A stretch of DNA of 64,000 bases from Dyadobacter sp. CY261 (GTDB taxonomy: Bacteria; Bacteroidota; Bacteroidia; Cytophagales; Spirosomataceae), in contig NZ_JAKCPW010000004.1 of the NCBI RefSeq assembly GCF_021440085.1, positions 372,001-436,000 of the forward strand. The letters run 5' to 3'. The position numbers and the translations under genes were made by a program. This document shows, piece by piece, positions 8,697-16,203 of this stretch; position 1 is the first letter of the stretch, and every line of letters starts with the position of its first letter. Below the pieces are notes generated by a model. The model did not search any database. It had not been told where the DNA came from and worked only from the letters and a program-made list of their open reading frames with translations.

Positions 8697-10007
8697 TTAC
8701 GAAATCACCTCGCCATATAAGTCGAACTCCTCGGCAGAAGTCACCTTCACATTTGCATAATCGCCCAGGCGCACATACTGGCTCGCAGGTACAAGCACTT
8801 CATTATCAACCTCCGGTGAGTCGTACTCGGTGCGACCGATGAAATAACCGCCTTCCTTACGATCGAACAGCACCTTAAAAGTTTTGCCGACTTTCTCCTG
8901 GTTAAGCTCTGCGGAAATGCCTTGCTGCAATTCCATAATGGCATCGGCGCGCTCCTGTTTCACTTCCGGTTCGATATCGTCCTCCATGGTGAATGAGTGC
9001 GTATTGTCTTCATGGGAGTACTGGAATGCGCCCAGACGGTCGAAACGCATTTTTTCAACGAATTCATAGGTTTCGTCAAATAGATGCTCGGTTTCGCCCG
9101 GATGGCCGACGATCAGCGTCGTGCGTAATGCGATATCAGGCACTTTGTCGCGAATCGAGTGGATCAGCGCTTCGGTTTTCTCACGGGTAATGCCGCGACG
9201 CATCAGTTTCAGCATTTCCGTCGAGCCCGATTGCAGCGGCATATCTAGGTATTTGGCTATGTTGCTGCGCTCGTTCATCACGTCGAGCACATCCATCGGA
9301 AAGCCCGCCGGATAAGCATATTGCAAACGGATCCAGTCGATGCCTTCTACGTCGGAAAGCTGGCGCATTAAATCCGAAAGGTTTCTTTTTTTGTAAATAT
9401 CCAGACCGTAGTAAGTCAGGTCCTGGGCAATAAGAATGAGCTCTTTGGTACCGCGCTTTGCGAGTGATTTTGCTTCTTTGACTAACTCGTCGATCGGCCT
9501 CGAAATGTGACTGCCGCGCATAAGCGGGATTGCGCAGAAGCTACATGGGCGGTCGCACCCTTCGGCGATTTTCAGGTACGCATAATGCGCGGGCGTCGTA
9601 AGCAGGCGCTCGCCAACAAGCTCGTGTTTGTAATCGGCTTTGAGGGTTTTGAGCAGGCGCGGCAATTCATTTGTGCCAAACCAGGCATCCACTGTTGGTA
9701 TTTCAACCGAAAGTTCGTCCTTGTACCGATGTGACAGGCAGCCTGTTACATACACTTTATCCACCATACCCGCCGCTTTGGCATCGGTATAGCGCAAAAT
9801 CGTGTTGATAGATTCCTCCTTTGCATTGTCGATAAACCCGCAGGTATTGATCACGACAATTTGCGAATCATCTTTTTTTGACTCGTGCGTCACAGCAAAC
9901 CCGTTACCTTTGAGCTGCGTGTAAAGCACCTCCGAGTCGACCAGGTTTTTAGAGCAACCCAGCGTCACTATATTGACTTTATTCTTGACTATTCCTTTGG
10001 TTTTCAT
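8697..10007 (-). CDS. rimO: Ribosomal protein uS12 (S12) methylthiotransferase RimO
   Basis: Radical-SAM enzyme that methylthiolates the conserved Asp of ribosomal protein uS12. The 436 aa have an N-terminal UPF0004 cluster (C18, C56, C90), the radical-SAM motif CDRPCSFC (C151, C155, C158) and a C-terminal TRAM domain. PLMRGSHISR after the cluster favours RimO over MiaB. The gene belongs to the minus-strand rpmG-DUF4295-ftsY-rimO neighbourhood usual in Bacteroidota, here interrupted by the 204-aa membrane-protein gene at 10139-10753. Confidence 0.95.
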   Translation of the reverse strand: MKTKGIVKNKVNIVTLGCSKNLVDSEVLYTQLKGNGFAVTHESKKDDSQIVVINTCGFIDNAKEESINTILRYTDAKAAGMVDKVYVTGCLSHRYKDELSVEIPTVDAWFGTNELPRLLKTLKADYKHELVGERLLTTPAHYAYLKIAEGCDRPCSFCAIPLMRGSHISRPIDELVKEAKSLAKRGTKELILIAQDLTYYGLDIYKKRNLSDLMRQLSDVEGIDWIRLQYAYPAGFPMDVLDVMNERSNIAKYLDMPLQSGSTEMLKLMRRGITREKTEALIHSIRDKVPDIALRTTLIVGHPGETEHLFDETYEFVEKMRFDRLGAFQYSHEDNTHSFTMEDDIEPEVKQERADAIMELQQGISAELNQEKVGKTFKVLFDRKEGGYFIGRTEYDSPEVDNEVLVPASQYVRLGDYANVKVTSAEEFDLYGEVIS

Positions 10008-10138
10008 TGAAGTTTGCTTTCGGCATGAAGCCCTAAGCCGTATGCTTTGAACTGATTAATCGCCTCTGACACATCAAAGTGACTGATAATGAACGGCGAA
10101 ATGGGGTGCAAAGTTCGGAAAAAATAAGACAGGAAGCA

Positions 10139-10753
10139 CTATTCTATAAAAGGAAATTGAGTCTTGCGATATTCGATCGGAACCTTCTTGAAATACTCAT
10201 GAATAACCCACACACCTGGCATTTTGTCGGACAGAATGAAATGATTGCCGCTCGCGAGATAGTAGGTCATGAATGAGATCCGCATTCTTGCTTCATTGCT
10301 TGTAATCAAGACGCGCAGAATATCACCCTCCTTTAACCTCAGTTTTGTTTCGCCAAAAGTTATTTCCAACTCATGCTCTTCCGGAAAAGTTTCAAGCACC
10401 ACACCCTCTACATATTTCCAATGATTGAGATCAATAGCTAATACAACAAAGCCTAGACCTGCAAACAATGCCGTTCCGATCAGAAGCGTCCCCCTTGCTA
10501 ATGCGGGATAGCTAATATCGGCACCCATCCGGGCCGTTACTGTTGCTTGAAACAGCAAAAGACCCATCACAATAAAAAAGACCGCGAATAGATTATCGAA
10601 CTTGAAAAAGTACGACCATGCATCAATCTGGTAAATGCGTTTGACTTTGAGCGGGGAATTCTCTCCGATCGTATTCCGCGTAAATCGCAGTACCATCCAC
10701 ATGAACCCGCCAAATGGAATGAAAATGATGAGAAATACGACCAGTGTTTCCAT
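10139..10753 (-). CDS. Unrecognised membrane protein (204 aa)
   Basis: No family recognised. Hydrophobic segments lie at about residues 2-23, 53-70 and 85-107, followed by a soluble C-terminal domain of about 95 residues (from LNHWKYVEGVVLE) rich in beta-forming residues. The general plan resembles small bacterial PH-like or DUF membrane proteins. It sits between ftsY and rimO, which are usually adjacent in this phylum. The ATG at 10751-10753 is one base after the T-tract of the ftsY terminator, and M1 is needed for the first membrane segment. How it is transcribed is unclear. Confidence 0.7.
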   Translation of the reverse strand: METLVVFLIIFIPFGGFMWMVLRFTRNTIGENSPLKVKRIYQIDAWSYFFKFDNLFAVFFIVMGLLLFQATVTARMGADISYPALARGTLLIGTALFAGLGFVVLAIDLNHWKYVEGVVLETFPEEHELEITFGETKLRLKEGDILRVLITSNEARMRISFMTYYLASGNHFILSDKMPGVWVIHEYFKKVPIEYRKTQFPFIE

Positions 10754-10754
10754 G

Positions 10755-10798
10755 AAAAAAGGTATCCCGAGACATAGCGTGTTTCAAGATACCTTTTT
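10755..10798 (-). terminator. Intrinsic terminator of ftsY, abutting the next start codon
   Basis: AAAAAGGTATC (10756-10766) pairs with GATACCTTTTT (10788-10798). Read on the minus strand, the hairpin ends in TTTTTT and then C-ATG of the following gene. It lies 57 bases beyond the ftsY stop. Confidence 0.75.
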
Positions 10799-10855
10799 AA
10801 AAATTCATTCGAAATAGCAAAGCCCCGAACGGTTACATCACTCGATCAGCGGCTT

Positions 10856-11818
10856 TTATCCTATTTTTTTGAAAAGCGAATCGACAAACTCCGACCGGTC
10901 GAAAACCTGCAAGTCGTCCATTTTCTCGCCTACGCCAATGTATTTGACAGGGATTTTGAATTCATCCGAAATACCGATCACGACGCCGCCCTTTGCGGTT
11001 CCGTCAAGTTTGGTGATGGCCAATGCGGTAATTTCGGTGACTTTCGTGAACTCGCGCGCCTGGATCACGGCATTCTGGCCTGTGCTGCCGTCAAGGATGA
11101 GCAATACTTCATGCGGTGCTTCGGGAAGTATTTTTTGCATTACGCGCTTGATCTTCGAAAGCTCGTTCATCAGGTTCACTTTCGTGTGCAAACGGCCCGC
11201 GGTATCGATAATGATCACATCCGCATTTGATTCCACACCTTTCTTGATCGCGTCATAAGCTACTGCTGACGGGTCGGTGTTCATACCGTGGTCGATCACA
11301 GGCACATTCACACGCTGGCCCCAGAGTTTCAATTGATCAACCGCCGCTGCCCGGAAAGTATCCGCCGCGCCGAGTACCACTTTGTGCCCGCGCTGGTGAA
11401 ACTGGTGCGCCAGCTTACCGATGGTCGTCGTTTTACCTACCCCGTTTACCCCCACCACCATAATGACGTAAGGCTTGGGCAAATGCTCGGTTTCGAAGCT
11501 GTCGGTAATATCCACCGATTTGTTTTCGGTAAGCAATGCGGCGATTTCCTCGCGCAGGATGCTGTCGAGCTCGGCAGCTGATGCATATTTATCCCTGGCA
11601 ACACGGTCTTCGATGCGTTTGATGACCTTCACGGTCGTTTCCACACCCACGTCGGAGCTTACCAGAATATCTTCCAGTTCATCGAGGACCTCCTCATCGA
11701 TGGTGGTTTTACCCACAATCGCCCGCGAGAGCTTGCCAAAGAAGCTGTCCTTCGTTTTTTCGAGGCCCTTATCTAATGTTTCTTTTTTCTCTTTTGAAAA
11801 AAAGCCAAATAAACCCAT
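10856..11818 (-). CDS. ftsY: Signal recognition particle receptor FtsY
   Basis: SRP receptor GTPase for co-translational targeting of membrane proteins. 320 aa from MGLFGFFSKEKKETL. It has a short N-domain, then G1 GVNGVGKT (123-130), DTFRAAA (153-159), G3 DTAGR (205-209) and a TKLDGTAKGG G4 region. The long acidic A-domain of E. coli FtsY is absent, as is usual in this phylum. The frame stays open 36 codons further upstream, but that stretch translates the repeat element and terminator. A TATTTTTG element 22 bases before 11818 confirms the internal ATG. Confidence 0.96.
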   Translation of the reverse strand: MGLFGFFSKEKKETLDKGLEKTKDSFFGKLSRAIVGKTTIDEEVLDELEDILVSSDVGVETTVKVIKRIEDRVARDKYASAAELDSILREEIAALLTENKSVDITDSFETEHLPKPYVIMVVGVNGVGKTTTIGKLAHQFHQRGHKVVLGAADTFRAAAVDQLKLWGQRVNVPVIDHGMNTDPSAVAYDAIKKGVESNADVIIIDTAGRLHTKVNLMNELSKIKRVMQKILPEAPHEVLLILDGSTGQNAVIQAREFTKVTEITALAITKLDGTAKGGVVIGISDEFKIPVKYIGVGEKMDDLQVFDRSEFVDSLFKKIG

Positions 11819-11840
11819 AGTACTGATACAATTTATGGCC

Positions 11841-11848
11841 CAAAAATA
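11841..11848 (-). promoter_or_regulatory. Candidate ftsY -7 promoter element
   Basis: TATTTTTG on the minus strand, 22 bases upstream of the ftsY ATG and just downstream of the hairpin at 11853-11879. This suggests that ftsY has its own promoter. Confidence 0.55.
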
Positions 11849-11852
11849 AAAC

Positions 11853-11879
11853 AAAAAAGTCCCGGAAAGGGACTTTTTT
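11853..11879 (-). terminator. Intrinsic terminator between DUF4295 and ftsY
   Basis: AAAAAAGTCCC (11853-11863) and GGGACTTTTTT (11869-11879) form an 11-base perfect stem with a 5-base loop and a T-run on either strand. Confidence 0.8.
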
Positions 11880-11889
11880 AAAACTCTCC

Positions 11890-11949
11890 CTTCGGCTACG
11901 CTCAGGGTGACGAATATTTGACTCAATGTCAGTCTGAGCGAAGTCGAAG
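11890..11949. repeat. REP-like inverted repeat, CTTCGGCTACGCTCAG type
   Basis: Arm 11890-11911 and arm 11928-11949 match as an inverted repeat at 18 of 22 positions, with core GCTCAG/CTGAGC. This CTTCGxCTxCGCTCAG sequence resembles a dispersed extragenic element I recall from many Bacteroidota genomes. Only one copy is present in the window. Confidence 0.65.
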
Positions 11950-11966
11950 ACGACTTGAGCGAACCG

Positions 11967-11981
11967 GGCCGCCGGGCGGCC
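11967..11981. repeat. GC-only hairpin GGCCGCC-G-GGCGGCC
   Basis: Perfect 7-base GC inverted repeat with one intervening base, 5 bases from the DUF4295 stop and next to the REP-like element. It has no T-tract, so a terminator role is unlikely. Confidence 0.6.
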
Positions 11982-11986
11982 GAAGA

Positions 11987-12139
11987 CTAGTTTTTCAATG
12001 CGCCTTGTACTCCGTCCAGGGGTACGATTTCTTCTTTGAAGGTGTAAGCTCCTGTTTTAGGAGATTTTACGGCCTTAATCACTTTGGCAAATGATTTACC
12101 GCCTTCTTTTTTCAGGGTAGCAACTACTTTCTTTGCCAT
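11987..12139 (-). CDS. DUF4295 small basic protein
   Basis: 50 aa starting MAKKVVATLKKEGGKSFAKV and ending GVQGALKN. This matches the short Bacteroidota family DUF4295, which sits almost invariably next to rpmG. The function is not established; its size, charge and location suggest a ribosome-associated role, which is inference only. The ATG is at 12137-12139. It is 103 bases downstream of rpmG on the same strand and separated from ftsY by hairpins and a terminator. Confidence 0.88.
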   Translation of the reverse strand: MAKKVVATLKKEGGKSFAKVIKAVKSPKTGAYTFKEEIVPLDGVQGALKN

Positions 12140-12242
12140 ATCTGTATATCAGTTATAAGTTTATATTGTTAATAATTAACTGTTGCGCGCTTACCCATTA
12201 TTGCTCAGCTTCACGTGACAGTTAACGGGTAACAAAACGAAC

Positions 12243-12425
12243 TTACTTAATTTCTTTGTGGAGAGTATAACGTCTCAGGAAAGAGTTGAATTTCTTCAAT
12301 TCCATACGGCCTGGCGTATTCTTCCGATTTTTTGTGGTCACGTAACGTGACATGCCTGGAACACCGCTTTCTTTTTGCTCTGTGCATTCCAATATGACCT
12401 GTACTCTATTACCTTTCTTAGCCAT
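12243..12425 (-). CDS. rpmG: Large ribosomal subunit protein bL33
   Basis: 60-aa bL33 from [17 protein letters not shown] to YTLHKEIK, with the family segment [13 protein letters not shown]. The frame runs 21 codons further upstream, but the TACTTTTG promoter element at 12455-12462 lies inside that stretch, so the ATG at 12423-12425 is the real start. The GVPGMSRY segment replaces the zinc-binding cysteines of C+ type bL33, so this is a C-minus form. rpmB, usually just upstream in this phylum, is not present. Confidence 0.96.
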   Translation of the reverse strand: MAKKGNRVQVILECTEQKESGVPGMSRYVTTKNRKNTPGRMELKKFNSFLRRYTLHKEIK

Positions 12426-12454
12426 TGCTTTACATCGTTTTACAAATAGGAGTG

Positions 12455-12485
12455 CAAAAGTAAGGCGTTTTAATATTAATCGCAA
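12455..12485 (-). promoter_or_regulatory. rpmG promoter (-7 TACTTTTG with -33 TTG)
   Basis: TACTTTTG (12462 to 12455 on the minus strand) preceded by TTG (12485-12483) with 20 bases between them. This is the best complete match to the Bacteroidota TTTG/TAnnTTTG promoter in the window. Confidence 0.65.
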
Positions 12486-12699
12486 CAATCACAGACAAAT
12501 AAACAGGAAAATTTGCGGATTTTTTTACAGACCTCTCCCTATTAAAAGGTTGTCAGACAAGTCGATACATGACTACTTTTTAGAGAAATGCCCGAATTTC
12601 TGGCTGTTACATGACGGAAATCTAGTGCAAACTTGCTTTCTTCGTGGTCGATTAGACATCGCAACCTTAATCTGGCGGAAATTCTTAAAAATTAAAACA

Positions 12700-13254
12700 A
12701 TGACACTTAAAAAAAGCGCTTCTTTGGCCCTGATGGCCCTGGCAGTCTCTTTCTTCATCGGTTGCTCCTCCAAGGAAGACCGTGACAAGTATGACCAATG
12801 GTATGGCTCCGGAAGCAAATCAAGGGAAGAATCGGCCCTGGTGAAGCTTCAAAACGATAGAAAAACAGCGGCGGAACAAGCTGAGAAGGCAGCAGCCGAA
12901 AAAGCGGCAGCGCCAGCAGGCGATAGCGCAGCTGCACCAGCAGGCGATTCCACCGCAGTACCAGCTATCGCTGCACCAGCTACCGCAGCGGCACCAAAAC
13001 GCAAACCTGTTCCTGCGGACGTTTCTGCATTGCTCAACAAACATGCCTGCTTTGCCTGCCACCAGGCTTACGACAAGGTGATCGGCCCAGCTTACTCGGA
13101 AGTGGCGAAAAAGAAATATACGCCTGACCAAATCGTAGAGCTGGTACACAACCCAAAATCGGAACACTGGCCTGGCTACCCTCCGATGGCGCCGCTGGCA
13201 CACGTTCCGAAGGCTGATATCGTGGTTATCGCCAACTGGATCAACTCGCTATAA
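12700..13254 (+). CDS. Lipoprotein c-type cytochrome
   Basis: 184 aa. Signal peptide and lipobox FFIGC with lipidated Cys22, then a charged segment and an Ala/Pro-rich linker (about 57-105). A single-haem cytochrome c domain follows, with CFACH (117-121) and probable axial ligand Met163 in PPMAPL. It is likely an electron carrier tethered to the periplasmic face of a membrane. The ATG at 12700 was chosen because the lipoprotein signal begins there. Divergent from rpmG. The partner oxidase or dehydrogenase is not in the window. Confidence 0.88.
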   Translation: MTLKKSASLALMALAVSFFIGCSSKEDRDKYDQWYGSGSKSREESALVKLQNDRKTAAEQAEKAAAEKAAAPAGDSAAAPAGDSTAVPAIAAPATAAAPKRKPVPADVSALLNKHACFACHQAYDKVIGPAYSEVAKKKYTPDQIVELVHNPKSEHWPGYPPMAPLAHVPKADIVVIANWINSL

Positions 13255-13283
13255 TTACAGCGAAAACCGTTTATATTCCATAA

Positions 13284-13318
13284 AATACGGGCCGTTCATG
13301 CTATGGACGGCCCGTATT
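13284..13318 (+). terminator. Intrinsic terminator after the cytochrome gene
   Basis: AATACGGGCCGT (13284-13295) pairs perfectly with ACGGCCCGTATT (13307-13318), a 12-base stem with an 11-base loop, 29 bases after the stop. The following T-run is short. Confidence 0.7.
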
Positions 13319-13320
13319 TG

Positions 13321-13328
13321 TATCTTTG
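13321..13328 (+). promoter_or_regulatory. Candidate gatB -7 promoter element
   Basis: TATCTTTG matches TAnnTTTG and ends 21 bases before the gatB ATG, directly behind the preceding terminator stem. Confidence 0.55.
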
Positions 13329-13349
13329 CGAAAGCATCAGTAATCTAAT

Positions 13350-14840
13350 ATGAGTCAAACCGCACTGCAACCCGCTGACGTTACCGATGAACTTCTGGCC
13401 ATTTATGAAACTGTAATCGGCCTGGAAGTACATTGTCAGCTTATGACGGAATCCAAGCTGTTTACCCGCGATTTCAACATTTTCGGTACTGAGCCGAACA
13501 CTAATATCGGTCCGCTTACAATCGCATTGCCGGGTACTTTACCCAAAGTCAATAAAAAAGCTATTGAGTATGCAATCCGTCTGGGCATTGCCTGCGGTTC
13601 GACGATCAGTAGAAAAACCATTTTCGACCGTAAAAATTACTTTTACCCCGATCTTCCGAAGGGTTACCAGATTTCGCAGGACAAAAAACCGATCTGCGAC
13701 AAAGGCGGCGTTACCATTTCTTTCAAGCACGACGGGAAGTTGCAAGAAAAAACGATCCGCTTTCACCACATCCATTTGGAAGAAGACGCGGGAAAATCGG
13801 TGCACGATGGCGGCTACACCGAGACATTGCTCGACTATAACCGTGCCGGAACACCGCTCGTGGAGATGGTTTCGGAGCCAGATTTACGCTCCGCCGAAGA
13901 AACGGGCGCATTTGTGACGGAAATCCGTCGGTTGGTCCGCTACCTGGGCATCAGTGACGGGAATATGGAAGAAGGCTCCCTGCGCGCGGACGTGAACGTC
14001 TCCCTGCGCAAAAAGGGCGCTCCACAATACGGCACGAAAGTCGAAATCAAAAATATGAACTCCATCCGCAACATGATGCGGGCCATTGCATTCGAGGAAA
14101 AACGGCAGGTAGCCATGCTCGAAAACGGCGAGACGATCCAGCAGGAGACGCGGATGTTCGATGTGGAAAGCGGGCAAACTTACGGAATGCGCGTCAAGGA
14201 AACGATGAACGACTACCGCTACTTCCCCGATCCGGATTTGAGCCCGGTAGTAATTTCAGAAGAATGGCTGGCAAGCATCAAAGATTCCATGCCCGCATTG
14301 CCGCAGGAACTACGCGAGAAATTTATAACCAAATACGGCATTCCGGCTTACGATGCCTCGGTACTCACCGATACACGCGAGCTGGCTGAATATTTCGAAG
14401 CGGTTTGTGCGAAAACATCGCATTACAAAGCCGCTTCCAACTGGCTGATGGGACCTGTAAAATCCTATCTGAACGACCACAACGGCGACATTCAGCATTT
14501 GCCGATCAGCGCACAAAGCCTGGCCGATCTCATTGAACTCAATGAATCGGGATCGGTGAGCCATTCGGTGGCTGCGCAGAAGATTTTTCCGGTGCTGCTA
14601 TCCGAGCCAACCCGCGAGCCTTCGGAGATCGCATCGTCAAATAACTGGCTGCAAAACAGCAATACCAATGAGCTGGAAACGTTGGTAGATGAGGTTATAA
14701 ATGCGATGCCCGACAAGGTTGCGGCATACCGAAAGGGTAAAAAGGGGCTGATGGGGTTGTTCGTTGGAGAGGTAATGAAGAAATCTAATGGAGCAGCGGA
14801 CCCTAAGCTTGTCAACCAGTTGCTGGCGCAAAAGTTGTAA
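13350..14840 (+). CDS. gatB: Asp-tRNA(Asn)/Glu-tRNA(Gln) amidotransferase subunit B
   Basis: Subunit of GatCAB, which converts mischarged Glu-tRNA(Gln) or Asp-tRNA(Asn) to the correct aminoacyl-tRNA. 496 aa of normal length. It contains the GatB signature GLEVHCQL near the N-terminus, DRKNYFYPDLPKGYQISQ, and LLDYNRAGTPLVEMVSEPD, followed by the C-terminal GatB/YqeY tail domain. gatA and gatC are not nearby. The TlpA-type gene follows after 30 bases. Confidence 0.97.
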   Translation: MSQTALQPADVTDELLAIYETVIGLEVHCQLMTESKLFTRDFNIFGTEPNTNIGPLTIALPGTLPKVNKKAIEYAIRLGIACGSTISRKTIFDRKNYFYPDLPKGYQISQDKKPICDKGGVTISFKHDGKLQEKTIRFHHIHLEEDAGKSVHDGGYTETLLDYNRAGTPLVEMVSEPDLRSAEETGAFVTEIRRLVRYLGISDGNMEEGSLRADVNVSLRKKGAPQYGTKVEIKNMNSIRNMMRAIAFEEKRQVAMLENGETIQQETRMFDVESGQTYGMRVKETMNDYRYFPDPDLSPVVISEEWLASIKDSMPALPQELREKFITKYGIPAYDASVLTDTRELAEYFEAVCAKTSHYKAASNWLMGPVKSYLNDHNGDIQHLPISAQSLADLIELNESGSVSHSVAAQKIFPVLLSEPTREPSEIASSNNWLQNSNTNELETLVDEVINAMPDKVAAYRKGKKGLMGLFVGEVMKKSNGAADPKLVNQLLAQKL

Positions 14841-14870
14841 ACCACACATAGAAATTACAAATAGAAGATC

Positions 14871-16022
14871 ATGAGGAAGTTATTCAAACGGAGTGCATTG
14901 GTTTTGGGCAGCGCGTTGCTGAGCTTCCAGGCCATGGCGCAGATTGAACCAAAGGACTTTACCATTAATGGAAAGGTTAAAAGTGGTTCGAAAGGCGAAA
15001 AGGTTATCCTTTCGCAATCCACAGCCGCCGGGTCTTCTGTGAAAATCGACTCAGCCCAACTTGCCGCCGACGGCAGCTTTGCCTTAAAAGGCATTGAGAA
15101 GGACCGCGGGAGCTTCTTCACCCTCAACATCGCCGACCGTCAAAAATTTCCGCTGCTGGTTGAAGGCGGGGAAACTTTCAATGTTGTAGCCGACGGGACG
15201 ACAAGAGACGATAAAGGCAACGGTGGAAAAGTATCCGTTACCGGTTCCAAAAACATGGAGTATTACGCGAAGGTTGACCAACTGATGCAGTCATTCTCCG
15301 CAAAAGTGACCGGCTGGAACGAGCAATACGCCGCCGCCGAAGAGAAAAAAGATTCCAAGAAAATACAGGAAATACAGCTGGCTTACCAGCAGGCAGAAAA
15401 GGAAAGGGTAACCGCATTGCGGCAGATGGTTCCGGAAATGGGCACTTCATTGATCGCACTTTTTACGGCGAACAACTTCCTGACGCCTGAAAACGACCTG
15501 GATGTGCTGAAAAAACTGGCTGATGATTATTCGAAGGTCAATCCTGTTCCTACGCTCGCGCAGGGTTTTATCGGATCTGTTAAAAGAATGGCCGGGGTGG
15601 CAGTCGGCGAGCAAGCACCTGATTTTACGCTTAACAGCCCCGACGGCAAACCAATCGCATTGTCGTCCCTGCGTGGTAAATATGTGCTGATCGACTTCTG
15701 GGCGTCGTGGTGCGGACCTTGCCGGATGGAAAACCCAAATGTGGTGCGGATGTATGGAAAGTTTAAAGAGAAAGGTTTCGATATTTACGGCGTTTCACTT
15801 GACGATAATGAAAAGGCCTGGAAAACAGCCATCGAACGCGACAAGCTCACATGGCTTCACGGCTCGGAATTGAAGAAATGGAATTCAGGTGTAGCACAAT
15901 CCTACGGTGTGAACGCGATTCCGGCAACATTCCTCATCGATAAGGAAGGCAAGATCATTGCTAAAAACCTCCGGGGCCCGGCGCTTGAAACCAAGCTCAC
16001 CGAACTGCTCGGTGCTCAATAA
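14871..16022 (+). CDS. TlpA-family thiol:disulfide protein with DUF4369-like N-domain
   Basis: 383 aa exported protein. Signal peptide ending around AMAQ (20-24), an N-terminal beta domain of DUF4369 type (about 28-125), a helical linker (about 130-230) and a C-terminal TlpA/AhpC-TSA thioredoxin domain with active site WCGPC (280-284) and cis-Pro in NAIPATFLID. It is probably a periplasmic thiol reductant, for example for cytochrome maturation or oxidised proteins; the specific substrate is unknown. Bacteroidota encode many such paralogues. It lies 30 bases behind gatB. Confidence 0.9.
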   Translation: MRKLFKRSALVLGSALLSFQAMAQIEPKDFTINGKVKSGSKGEKVILSQSTAAGSSVKIDSAQLAADGSFALKGIEKDRGSFFTLNIADRQKFPLLVEGGETFNVVADGTTRDDKGNGGKVSVTGSKNMEYYAKVDQLMQSFSAKVTGWNEQYAAAEEKKDSKKIQEIQLAYQQAEKERVTALRQMVPEMGTSLIALFTANNFLTPENDLDVLKKLADDYSKVNPVPTLAQGFIGSVKRMAGVAVGEQAPDFTLNSPDGKPIALSSLRGKYVLIDFWASWCGPCRMENPNVVRMYGKFKEKGFDIYGVSLDDNEKAWKTAIERDKLTWLHGSELKKWNSGVAQSYGVNAIPATFLIDKEGKIIAKNLRGPALETKLTELLGAQ

Positions 16023-16046
16023 TTCACTTTTTGGTTTATAAATAAT

Positions 16047-16077
16047 AAAATCCGCAGCGTTGATACTGCGGATTTTT
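16047..16077 (+). terminator. Intrinsic terminator after the TlpA-family gene
   Basis: AAAATCCGCAG (16047-16057) pairs with CTGCGGATTTT (16066-16076) with an 8-base loop and a following T-run. Confidence 0.85.
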
Positions 16078-16087
16078 TGCGTTTAAC

Positions 16088-16200
16088 GGAGTCTTTGAGT
16101 TGGGAGTTCAGAGTTAATGAGTTTAAAGTCAATGAGTAGTTCTTAAACCTTCAACTCATAAAATTTGAACTCATAGACTCCCGACTCATAAACTCTGAAA
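16088..16200. repeat. Imperfect inverted repeat of GAGTT-type units
   Basis: The gap between convergent genes carries repeated GAGTT/TGAGT words on the left (from about 16088) and their reverse complements on the right (to about 16200). For example GAGTTGGGAGT on the left matches GAGTCGGGAGT read from the right arm. The longer alignment is imperfect. Confidence 0.45.
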
Positions 16201-16203
16201 TCG

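Noticed and set aside
10817-10855. AAAGCC/GGCTTT pair just after ftsY
   Set aside because: Short stem, long loop and no T-run on the minus strand; the hairpin at 10755-10798 is the better terminator.
11819-11926. 36-codon N-terminal extension of FtsY
   Set aside because: It would translate the terminator and the REP-like repeat, and the TATTTTTG element lies within it.
12140-12242. Possible small RNA or tRNA in the rpmG-DUF4295 gap
   Set aside because: Contains short palindromes such as GTTAAC but no cloverleaf or strong hairpin with T-run.
12426-12488. 21-codon upstream extension of bL33
   Set aside because: The -7 promoter element lies inside it and bL33 begins at MAKKGNRV.
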